From positions 8,092-72,091 of the forward strand of contig JBKJNY010000193.1 of assembly GCA_046593355.1 (NCBI GenBank): 64,000 nt of DNA. Direction: 5' to 3'. This DNA is from SXOA01 sp046593355. Its GTDB lineage: Bacteria > Planctomycetota > Planctomycetia > Pirellulales > Pirellulaceae. This document shows, in pieces, positions 34,707 through 42,489 of this stretch. The translations under genes and the position numbers were made by a program. The notes under the pieces were generated by a model that saw only the letters and a program-made list of their open reading frames with translations, was not told the origin of the DNA and did not search any database. Each line of letters opens with the position of its first letter. Within the stretch, counting starts at the first letter, position 1.

Positions 34707-35798
34707 TTACTTCACCCGTCTCACGCGGTGATTGTTGCTATCGCCGATGTAGATTGCCCCATCCGGCCCCACGCAGATTCCGTGGGGCCGATCCATTTGT
34801 GCCTTTGTGGCGGGACCGCCGTCGCCGCTTGCTCCTTTGCCTTGTGGACCTGAGCCGGCGACCGTGGAGATAACGCCAGCTTTCAGATCGATCTTGCGGA
34901 CGGCGTGGTTCTCAGTGTCCATGACGTAGACATTGCCGTCGGGACCGAGCGCGATCCCCTTCGGGCCGTCGAAAGTCGCGCTCTTCGCCGAACCTCCGTC
35001 CCCAGTGAACCCCTTCTTCCCGCTGCCGGCGATGTGCGTGAGCGTTCCACCCTTCAAGTCCAGCTTCCAGACGCTGTGTCCTTCGCGGAGTGCGATCCAA
35101 AGATCGCTGCCTTGGATGAATAATGCCCTCGGCCCCAGCAGCGGCTTGTCCCTGGCGGTTTGACCGTTTTCGGGGAGCTTCTTCTCGCCATTGCCGGCAA
35201 TGGAGTCGATGACGCCCGTTTTTGCATCCACTCTGCGAATGCGGTGATTGCCGATGTCGGCGATGTAGAGGTTATTCTGGTCATCCAGGGCGATACTGTG
35301 CGGCGCACTTAACTGCCCTTTCGTCGCCGGTCCGCCATCGCCTGCGAAGCCTGATTTTCCGATACCAGCCACTGTCGAAATCACGCCAGTTTTCGCATCG
35401 ACCTTTCGCACGACGTGATTCTTCATCTCAACGAAGAGCATGTTCCCAGCCCCGTCGAAACGGACCTCGTAAGGCTCATTCAAAAGCGCCTCGGTCGCTT
35501 TGGCTCCATCCCCCGCGTAACCAACCTTGCCGCGTCCCGCGACCAATTTCAAGTGGCCGCTCTTCAGGTCCAATTTCCAGACACGGTGATTGCGAACCTC
35601 GCAAACATACAGTCCGCCATCAGGCCCAATCTCCACGCCAAAGGGCTCGCCGATATTCGACTTCAGCGCCGCCCCTTCCGCACCGTTACCTTTGGGCTGC
35701 CCCGTTCCCGCTATCGTCTCGATGGTTTGCGCGAAACCGCCAGTGACAGAAAAGGAAAACGCCAAGGTCACAACGATTGAATTAACAAGGAACCGCAT
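34707..35798 (-). CDS. Secreted NHL-repeat beta-propeller protein
   Basis: The 363-residue protein has a signal peptide (VNSIVVTLAFSFSVTGGFAQ) and then six or so NHL blades of strongly repeated form: GEPFGVEIGPDGGLYVCEVR, NHRVWKLDLKSG, APHSIALDDQNNLYIADIGN, GPKGIALGPDGNVYVMDTEN and RPHGICVGPDGAIYIGDSNN. Each is followed by an AGTG/AGSGKKGFTGDGG-type loop. The propeller is probably periplasmic and likely binds a ligand or protein. No active-site residues for lactonases are obvious. Confidence 0.85.
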   Translation of the reverse strand: MRFLVNSIVVTLAFSFSVTGGFAQTIETIAGTGQPKGNGAEGAALKSNIGEPFGVEIGPDGGLYVCEVRNHRVWKLDLKSGHLKLVAGRGKVGYAGDGAKATEALLNEPYEVRFDGAGNMLFVEMKNHVVRKVDAKTGVISTVAGIGKSGFAGDGGPATKGQLSAPHSIALDDQNNLYIADIGNHRIRRVDAKTGVIDSIAGNGEKKLPENGQTARDKPLLGPRALFIQGSDLWIALREGHSVWKLDLKGGTLTHIAGSGKKGFTGDGGSAKSATFDGPKGIALGPDGNVYVMDTENHAVRKIDLKAGVISTVAGSGPQGKGASGDGGPATKAQMDRPHGICVGPDGAIYIGDSNNHRVRRVK

Positions 35799-35828
35799 GT
35801 CATCCCCAATTCCTCATTCGGAATTTCC

Positions 35829-35916
35829 AACCACGGATGTCACGAATACCACGGATAAAAGAGCAAGACTTGGATTACTTGGTTTTCCATCCGTGAATTC
35901 CGTGACATCCGTGGTT
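35829..35916. repeat. 16-bp perfect inverted repeat between two minus-strand genes
   Basis: Arms AACCACGGATGTCACG (35829-35844) and CGTGACATCCGTGGTT (35901-35916), with internal further copies of ACCACGGAT and ATCCGTG. It fills most of the spacer between the DUF4159 gene and the NHL gene. Confidence 0.75.
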
Positions 35917-35929
35917 CCTGAGTCATTTT

Positions 35930-38320
35930 TCACTGTTGAAGCCCATACAAAATCACATTCGCCCCGATCCGCGCCGCGTCCTGCGGAATGTACCCTTTGC
36001 ACTCCAGCGAAGCTCCTTTCTCCAGCGCGCAACTGATGTCGTAGGGGGAGAGAATCACCGCGGTGCGGCCGCCAAGGTCGAGCGATTCCAGGAGGGGAGC
36101 GGTTTTCACGAGCTTGGCGGTGAGCGCGTCCCCTTCTTCCCGTAGTTGCGGGTCGCGGAGCGTGACCGTGGTCACATCGAAGCCGTGAAACTCGGTGGAG
36201 AGCAGCGGATGGGTGGTGGGAATGCGGATGAACTGGCCGTCGGGATAGATGGCCTTCATTTCGGCCCGCAGCGAATCCTCGAATTCCTTGCTGGCGCAGA
36301 TGCAGTCGGCAAACAGAAAACCGCCGCGATCGAGGTAGGTCTTGAGGGCCTTCCGCTCCCCCGCGCTCCAGGTGAATGCCCGCCGGCCGTGCATGAAGAC
36401 GACGGGGTAGTCCAGCAACTTGGGATCCGTGGCAGAAATGGGCGGACGGCGACTGTAGTCAACCTTCATCTCCAATTGCTTCTCGAATACGCCCAACAAG
36501 TTGGAGAGGGCGTTGGTGGCGTCGTCGGCTCCCCCGCCGTGGTTGAGCTTGGGGATGACCAGCGTACCGCGGCCAGTGATCTCATCTTTCTTCTGGAGTG
36601 TGATTTGCGGCTTCTCCAGCTTCTCCTTGAGCTGCCGGTTGGTGGCGTAGGCGACGACGTTTTCCCCGATCCGGACACAGGCTTCAATCTCGTCCTTCAC
36701 CTTCTGCGGATACGGAGACTCGCGATAGGGATGTGAGAGTTCCCAGCGACAAGAGAGGCTCCGCGGACAGTAAACGACGCTCGTGCGGCAGCAGGCGTCG
36801 AGGCCCCAGAGCCAGAATTGGTCGTCAGCCGGTAGGTGCTTGGGATTGACCGTTTTCTCGGCGTACCAGACTGCGTGATCCGGCGGCAGGCGGCGAAGCT
36901 CGCCGTCGGGAAACATTTTCACCATCAACGCCCGAAAATCCTGATCGAAGGTCCCTCGGCCGCAGCCATCCCCCTCACAAGCTTCGGCAAAGATAAAGCC
37001 GCCTTGATTCACGTACTCGCGGAGCAAATCCACTTGTCCCTTGTCGAGCGTGAGCGACTGGCTGCCGGAGATGAACAGGATCGGCGATTCCAGCAGTTCA
37101 GCGACCGTGGCAGCAGGTTTGCTCCCCGGCGCGGCAACAACTTCGCGGCGAGCAATGTCGATCGTCTGCCACGAAAGCTCCCGCTTGAATGGCTTCTCCA
37201 GCCGATTGGTCAGGTTCTGCACAGCGCGGCGGTGCAAATCCCAATCACGAGAATCGTCCTGATACTGTAATTTGGAAATTACCACGGGACGGCGGCCTTT
37301 GGACAGAAAAAGTAGCGCCAGCGAGGTGCAGACGACGGGATCATTCTCGCCAGGCCCCGTCCCCTTCCAATAGCCGCTGAATTTGTCATGGATGCCGACC
37401 AGGTGTTCCGCCCCTTCGCGATACCAATCGTGGCGGTTGTCTCCTTCGCCAAAGAACCGCTGCCCGGTCATGCGGCCGACCCGTTCCAGACCGTACAGAT
37501 AATAAAGTCCCCATCCTCCCGAACCGGGATTCTGCACGACGGAAAAAATATCTTTCCTCCCCAGCCACCGCAGGCCCTTCGCAATCGCCTCATCATCGCT
37601 GCCGCTGCCGCAGCACTGGATGCGCCCGTCCAGCACGGCGGCATCGCCGGTGCCGATGTGGTCGCGGGCGATGATCAGCGAGGAGATGGCGGCACAGGTC
37701 ATGCTGCCGGAGCCGCTATTGCCATAATAGCCCCATGACCCTTGTTCCTTCTGCCGGAACTCGTTGTTGAGCCAGTACTGCTCGGCCAGCTTCCAGGTTT
37801 GCTCCTTGACCTTCACACCTGCCCGCTCCGCCTCGTGCAGCGCAAGCATGGCGAACTGCGTGTTGGAGTTGTCCCCTTCTCCGCGAGTGCCGTAATGCCA
37901 GCCCCCTTTGTTTTTTCCGTCCTTGATTTGGGTCGCCTCCAGCCAGAGAGCGAGCTCATTGATTTTCGGTTTGTAATGGACGGGATCAGCCTGGCAAAAA
38001 GCCATGACTTGCAGCGACGCGGCATACGTCGCCCGCGGCAACGCCGAGCCCTCCAGGAAGTCGAGGGCCTTGGCGACCTTGGGATTCTTGGCCGTTTCGC
38101 CCGAGTTGAGCAAGGCCAGAGTGGCCAGCGCGGCGACGCCGGTCGGTTGGCCCATGTAGTCAGTCCAGCCGCCGTCCGGCCCTTGCTGCTTCAGCAGGTA
38201 CTGCCCGCCGCGAGTAATTGCTTCTCTAACCTGCTCGGGAGAGACTTCCTCGCCCCGCGCAGCTTGCCCAATCAGAAGCATTACCAGCGCCAGAGTGGCG
38301 AACGTCCTTGTGCTTCGCAT
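35930..38320 (-). CDS. Secreted terpenoid-cyclase-like protein with two DUF4159 domains
   Basis: The 796-residue protein starts at ATG 38320 with GGGGAG upstream and has a signal peptide (LALVMLLIGQAARG). Residues ~25-350 are alpha-toroid repeats of prenyltransferase/squalene-cyclase type (QYLLKQQGPDGGWTDY, GGWHYGTRGEGDNSNTQFAML, GSWGYYGNSGSGSMTCAAI) without a visible catalytic DxDD. Two similar DUF4159 units follow, one around 395-560 (LREYVNQGGFIFAEACEG, FRALMVKMFPDGELRRLPPD) and one around 640-795 (LKTYLDRGGFLFADCICAS, EMKAIYPDGQFIRIPTTHPL). The protein is probably periplasmic. It is next to, but divergent from, a MoxR gene; MoxR operons elsewhere often contain DUF4159 proteins. Confidence 0.83.
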   Translation of the reverse strand: MRSTRTFATLALVMLLIGQAARGEEVSPEQVREAITRGGQYLLKQQGPDGGWTDYMGQPTGVAALATLALLNSGETAKNPKVAKALDFLEGSALPRATYAASLQVMAFCQADPVHYKPKINELALWLEATQIKDGKNKGGWHYGTRGEGDNSNTQFAMLALHEAERAGVKVKEQTWKLAEQYWLNNEFRQKEQGSWGYYGNSGSGSMTCAAISSLIIARDHIGTGDAAVLDGRIQCCGSGSDDEAIAKGLRWLGRKDIFSVVQNPGSGGWGLYYLYGLERVGRMTGQRFFGEGDNRHDWYREGAEHLVGIHDKFSGYWKGTGPGENDPVVCTSLALLFLSKGRRPVVISKLQYQDDSRDWDLHRRAVQNLTNRLEKPFKRELSWQTIDIARREVVAAPGSKPAATVAELLESPILFISGSQSLTLDKGQVDLLREYVNQGGFIFAEACEGDGCGRGTFDQDFRALMVKMFPDGELRRLPPDHAVWYAEKTVNPKHLPADDQFWLWGLDACCRTSVVYCPRSLSCRWELSHPYRESPYPQKVKDEIEACVRIGENVVAYATNRQLKEKLEKPQITLQKKDEITGRGTLVIPKLNHGGGADDATNALSNLLGVFEKQLEMKVDYSRRPPISATDPKLLDYPVVFMHGRRAFTWSAGERKALKTYLDRGGFLFADCICASKEFEDSLRAEMKAIYPDGQFIRIPTTHPLLSTEFHGFDVTTVTLRDPQLREEGDALTAKLVKTAPLLESLDLGGRTAVILSPYDISCALEKGASLECKGYIPQDAARIGANVILYGLQQ

Positions 38321-38476
38321 CTTACTCCCCTTCCCGAATAGCGGACCCCTGACAACTATTGTACCTCACGCACTCCGCTGCGCAAGGCTTCGTGAAAACG
38401 CCGAGCGATTGTTGATGTGGTGATGTCAACCTACAATCACTCACTCCTGATTCCTGACCCCTGACTCCTGCTTCTC

Positions 38477-39484
38477 ATGGCCAAGTCCCTACCGGAAATC
38501 CTTCAAGAGTTTGCCCAGCATCGCCAGTTGATGCAGCAGGAGCTGCAGCGAATCATCGTGGGGCAGAACGAAGTCATCGAGCAGCTCTTCGCGGCGATCT
38601 TTACGCGCGGGCACTGCCTGCTGGAGGGGGTGCCGGGGCTGGCGAAGACGCTGATGGTCAGCACGCTGGCCCGGATTCTGGATGTCAGCTTCAAGCGGAT
38701 TCAGTTCACTCCGGACCTGATGCCCTCGGACATCACCGGCACCAACGTGCTGGAAGAGGACGAGCATGGAAAACGAAGTTTCCGGTTTGTCGAAGGGCCG
38801 GTCTTCACCAACATCCTCTTGGCGGACGAAATCAACCGCACCCCCCCCAAAACGCAGGCGGCCCTGTTGCAGTCCATGCAAGAACGCGAAGTCACCGTCG
38901 GCCGGCAGACGATGGAGCTGCCGGACCCATTCTTCGTCATCGCCACGCAAAACCCCATCGAGCAGGAAGGAACCTATCCTCTGCCCGAAGCCCAGCTCGA
39001 CCGTTTCATGTTCAACATCAAGGTCGGCTACCCCACGGCTCCGGAGGAAGAGCGAATCCTGATGACGACGACGCGGAATGAAAAAGTCGAGGTGAAAAAG
39101 GTTCTCTCCGCCCGGGCCATCACCAACCTGCAAAAGCTCGTGAACTCCGTCGCCGTCAGCGAGTTCATCGTCAAGTACGTCGCCCGCCTGGTCCGGGCCA
39201 CGCGCCCCAAGGACGAATCCGCCCCCAAGTTCGTGCAGGAGCTGGTCGATTGGGGAGCCGGCCCGCGTGCCGGGCAAAACCTCATCAACGGCGGCAAAGC
39301 CCTGGCCGCCATGGACGGCCGCTTCTCCGTCGCCATCGACGACATCAAGCGGATCGCCATCCCCGTCCTCCGCCACCGCATCAGCACCAACTTCCAGGCC
39401 CAGGCCGAAGGGATGACCAACGAAGACATCATCAACCGGCTGCTGAAAGAAATCAAAGAGCCGGACGTGCCGAAGTTTGTGTAA
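38477..39484 (+). CDS. MoxR-family AAA+ ATPase
   Basis: The 335-residue cytoplasmic ATPase has Walker A as GVPGLAKT near residue 52, Walker B as ILLADEINR near 115, sensor 1 in FFVIATQNPIEQEGTYPLPEAQLDRF and the MoxR-specific MPSDITGTNVLEE. MoxR proteins act as chaperones that install or activate partner proteins, usually with VWA-domain (DUF58) proteins encoded next door. Here no DUF58 gene follows; a decayed antitoxin-like gene and DUF1501 come next, so this one is isolated. The divergent upstream DUF4159 gene may be its functional neighbour. Confidence 0.92.
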   Translation: MAKSLPEILQEFAQHRQLMQQELQRIIVGQNEVIEQLFAAIFTRGHCLLEGVPGLAKTLMVSTLARILDVSFKRIQFTPDLMPSDITGTNVLEEDEHGKRSFRFVEGPVFTNILLADEINRTPPKTQAALLQSMQEREVTVGRQTMELPDPFFVIATQNPIEQEGTYPLPEAQLDRFMFNIKVGYPTAPEEERILMTTTRNEKVEVKKVLSARAITNLQKLVNSVAVSEFIVKYVARLVRATRPKDESAPKFVQELVDWGAGPRAGQNLINGGKALAAMDGRFSVAIDDIKRIAIPVLRHRISTNFQAQAEGMTNEDIINRLLKEIKEPDVPKFV

Positions 39485-39629
39485 CTTTGGCGCAGATTGA
39501 CGTGTCCAGCGTCCGCTGAGCGGATAAAATGGCGTAGATAAAGTCCGTTCGTTTTTCGGGAGGTGTCTATGGACTCCGCGAGCGACCATTCAAAAGCCAG
39601 CTCAACTGCGACCGACCCGCCGGTATCCG

Positions 39630-39809
39630 AGAATCCTGGGTCATCGCACTCCTTGCCCAAGCGAACGATTTCGTCAAAGACCGGGTCGTTGGCAAACATC
39701 CCCAGCGTCGATTGCCAATTCTTGTGCTGCGAGGCAACGACGAGCTGCTTTAGTGAAGCGACCTCTGCCTCCAATGCCTAACTCTCTTGCTCAATTCGGT
39801 GACGGACAT
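39630..39809 (-). pseudogene. Frameshifted remnant of a small antitoxin-like gene
   Basis: From ATG 39809 the minus strand reads MSVTELSKRV and then, after loss of one base near 39779, continues in another frame as ALEAEVASLKQLVV and further with FANDPVFDEIVRLGKE. Intact proteins of this layout (coiled-coil LEAEVASLK followed by F-DPxFDEIVRLGxE) are common small antitoxin-like proteins as I recall. In the frame of the ATG a stop comes after 19 codons. Downstream similarity fades near 39630 and no toxin gene is recognisable. The remaining 39485-39629 and 39810-39890 hold nothing I can name. Confidence 0.45.
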
Positions 39810-39890
39810 GGCTATCCGTCCTTTCTTCCCCTCCGCGAATTCTCTCAGTAATTCTATTGCCCATTCCAACAGGAGCAAATGCCAATCGGT

Positions 39891-41354
39891 TCACGCCAGC
39901 ACCCCCTCAATCACCTTTCCATGCACGTCCGTCAGTCGCCGCTCGATGCCGTTGTGGTAGAAGCTGAGCCGCTCGTGGTCGAGGCCGAGGAGGTGCAGGA
40001 GGGTGGCGTGGAAGTCGTAGACAGTAGCGACGTTCTCGACCGCTTTGTATCCGAATTCGTCGGTGGCTCCGTAGGTGAACGGGGCTTTCACTCCCGCCCC
40101 CGCCAGCCAGGCGGTGAAACCGGCTGGGTTGTGGTCGCGGCCGCTGGCACCTTTTTGGAAGGTGGGCATGCGGCCGAATTCGGTACACCAGACAACGAGC
40201 GTGTCCTTCAGCAACCCCCGCTGCTTGAGGTCTTTGAGCAACGCCGCAGCCGGCTGGTCGAGGATGGGGCCGTGGATGTCGTACTGGGTCTTGAGCGTTT
40301 TGTGGCCGTCCCAATTGCCGACCCCTTCCCCCATCGCGTACGCCCCGTTGAAGAGCTGCACGAACCGCACCCCCCGTTCGATCAACCGCCGGGCCAGGAT
40401 GCAATTGCGGGCAAAGCCGGCCTTGAGCTTGTTCTGCGGGTCGTCCGCCCCGTACATCTTGAGGACATGCGCGGGCTCCTGCGAGATGTCCGTTGCCTCC
40501 GGAACGCTGAGCTGCATCCGGGCGGCCAGCTCGTAACTGGAGATCCGCGCGGCCAGTTCGGTATCGCCGGGAAACTTCTCCAAGTGCTGCTCGTTGAGCT
40601 TCTTCAGAAAGTCAGCGGAGGCTTTGTCCTTCTCCGCGGAAATGCCGGCGGGCCGGGCCAGGTTGCGGATGGGCTGTGCGGCATTGAACGGCACCCCCTG
40701 GAAGACCGCGGGCAAAAAGCCGGGGCCCCAGTTGTTGACGCTGGCCTGCGGCACGCCGCGGGGGTCCGGAATGGCGACGAACGCGGGAAGGTCCTGGTTC
40801 TCCGTCCCCAGGCCGTAATTCACCCAGGCCCCCATGCTCGGAAACCCCTCCAGCGTAAAGCCGGTGGACATGAACATCTCGCCCGGCCCGTGGGTGTTCG
40901 TCTTGCCGGTCAGCGAATGGAGAAAGCACATTTCATCCGCCAGTTCCCCGAGTTGCGGCAGCAGGTCGCTCGTCATCTTGCCGCACTGGCCGCGGGGGAG
41001 GAACGGATACGGGCTTTTCACTAGCGACCCCTGCTCCCCCTGAAACGTCACCAGCTTCTCGCTCCCCGGCATCGGCTGACCGTCCCGCTTGATCAGCTCC
41101 GGCTTGTAGTCCCAGGTATCCACCTGGCTGCACGCCCCGGAGCAGAAGATGACCAGCACATTCTTCGCCTTCGGGGCGAGGTGAGGCTCGCGCGGCGCAC
41201 TCGGCTGCCGGGGGTCAATCGCCGGGCGAACGGGCGACTTGGATTCCTTCGCCAGCAGGCTGTCTTGGGCCAGCAGATGCGCGAGCGCGATGGTGCCAAG
41301 ACCGGTGGCGGTATCGGCGACGAACGATCGGCGTGTAGGAGCGTAAGGCATCAT
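39891..41354 (-). CDS. DUF1501 secreted protein (sulfatase-like fold)
   Basis: The 487-residue protein starts MMPYAPTRRSFVADTATG, a Tat-like leader (RRSF). It continues with KAKNVLVIFCSGACSQVDTWDYKPEL and GSLVKSPYPFLPRGQCGKMTSDLLPQ, the hallmark start of DUF1501 proteins (alkaline-phosphatase-like superfamily). The conserved NWDGHKTL, VVWCTEFGRMPTFQK and GRDHNPAGFTAWLAG blocks follow. Members are exported and usually encoded directly downstream of a PSCyt1/DUF1549/DUF1553 gene. That partner exists here at 45049-47958 on the same strand and in the usual order, but about 3.7 kb of other DNA intervenes. The substrate is unknown. Confidence 0.92.
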   Translation of the reverse strand: MMPYAPTRRSFVADTATGLGTIALAHLLAQDSLLAKESKSPVRPAIDPRQPSAPREPHLAPKAKNVLVIFCSGACSQVDTWDYKPELIKRDGQPMPGSEKLVTFQGEQGSLVKSPYPFLPRGQCGKMTSDLLPQLGELADEMCFLHSLTGKTNTHGPGEMFMSTGFTLEGFPSMGAWVNYGLGTENQDLPAFVAIPDPRGVPQASVNNWGPGFLPAVFQGVPFNAAQPIRNLARPAGISAEKDKASADFLKKLNEQHLEKFPGDTELAARISSYELAARMQLSVPEATDISQEPAHVLKMYGADDPQNKLKAGFARNCILARRLIERGVRFVQLFNGAYAMGEGVGNWDGHKTLKTQYDIHGPILDQPAAALLKDLKQRGLLKDTLVVWCTEFGRMPTFQKGASGRDHNPAGFTAWLAGAGVKAPFTYGATDEFGYKAVENVATVYDFHATLLHLLGLDHERLSFYHNGIERRLTDVHGKVIEGVLA

Positions 41355-41514
41355 TGGTTCTGGTCCAACTGGAATATTACCCTCATTTTGGGCTCATTTC
41401 TGGCCTGGCGATGCGTCATAACCTATTTCCTGACAAGTATTTGCAATTTCCAGCTCCATTCATTCAAACGATTCTTTGATTACAACCCTTCCAGGGGGTC
41501 TCGATGGCGATTTG

Positions 41515-41672
41515 CAGGCCCGAAGGGCCGACAATACGATAGCCCAGGCCGGAGGCCTGGGGGGCGTCTCCCACATCCGATTACCTCGCCCCTTCGGGGC
41601 TTTCCCTGTATTTATCCAGGATACCCAGGCCTTTGGCCTGGGCTATCGTATCTCCGCCCCTGCGGGGCTGAA
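41515..41672. repeat. Inverted pair of REP-like palindromes (family 2)
   Basis: The left unit includes GGCCCGAAGGGCC (41518-41530) and then AATACGATAGCCCAGGCC with a hairpin CCCAGGCC-GGA-GGCCTGGG. The right unit, inverted (41624-41672), has CCCAGGCC-TTT-GGCCTGGG, CTATCGTATCTCC and GCCCC-TGC-GGGGC. Between them is GCCCC-TTC-GGGGC (41588-41600). Confidence 0.78.
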
Positions 41673-42005
41673 ATCCGTCCAGCGCATAGCGCAACATCAA
41701 AACGCGCAAGCGAGGGAAAAGTACATATTTTCCTCACTTAACATGTGTTGCTTTACCTCGCACTTCATTTTTCACAACTCGTGGTCTTTTAATCAGTTAC
41801 CAAAACCAACCCCCCCCGGGTTTACCAACACCCCTCCGTCTCAAATCTCAAATCCGAAATCTCAAATCCTGTTTGGCTCCGGCGCACTCTCCTGGCGACA
41901 GTGTACTTAAGTTTATGTACCCAGGTTGGCACATTCAAGCCCCCGCGGCCAGAATTCAGGAAATTTCTTGCCGGCCTTGCCAAGCCGCGGTAGCGGCCAA
42001 TTTGC

Positions 42006-42261
42006 AGCCCCGGCAGGGGCGACCGGATCCCAGCCCACGGCGCAAGCCGTGGGTAAGCAAGCGAAAGGGCATGAAAGCCCCGGCAGGGGCGATAGAACCG
42101 TGGCCTTCGTCGAACGTATTGTCCATCGACGGTTGTCCCACGCCCACGACAGGGCGCGCCCGACGATCGGTACTTGCCGAATCCACCCTTCTTTCGCCCC
42201 TGCCGGGGCTTCCGTGGTTGTCGCTATCATCTACCCACGGCTTGCGCCGTGGGCTGGGATC
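42006..42261. repeat. 30-bp perfect inverted repeat with further palindromes (family 3)
   Basis: 42026-42055 and 42232-42261 are exact reverse complements. Each contains the hairpin CCCACGGC-GCAA-GCCGTGGG (or its complement). The hairpin GCCCC-GGCA-GGGGC occurs at 42007-42020 and 42077-42090, and as its complement at 42196-42209. The arrangement is mirror-like around 42140. Confidence 0.82.
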
Positions 42262-42489
42262 TGCCGCCGCTACCGCGGCTAAGGAGGAAAGACCTGCTGC
42301 CGCGCATTCCGGCGGCTCAGAACAGGATCGCAAAACCCGCCCGAGCAATTCGTCGTGGCCGTGCCGTGCCTCCGTCAATAATGAATCCTGCCCCCTTCTT
42401 CCTCTCTGTGGAATGCCAGGGAATAGCTTTTCTCGGCAGTTCTGGTAGGTTGCTAGCGGCAAGAATTTCAAAGCCGCAGCGAGGCTCTT

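Larger units (their letters stand above)
41355..42489. other. Gene-free, repeat-rich left flank of the SEFIR gene
   Basis: About 1.1 kb with no convincing gene. It holds the palindromic repeat clusters at 41515-41672 and 42006-42261 (listed separately), a short AT-rich stretch with no features (about 41680-41790), a stretch like the 8.7 kb repeat at 41800-41836 (C-run then GGGTTTACCAACA), and a simple run of TCAAATC-type words at 41840-41870. Frames across it are broken up by palindromes and look non-coding. Confidence 0.65.

Noticed and set aside
42026..42261. 30-bp inverted repeat as terminal repeats of an insertion sequence
   Set aside because: Only about 175 bp lies between the arms and no transposase frame is present; nested hairpins fit a paired REP arrangement better.
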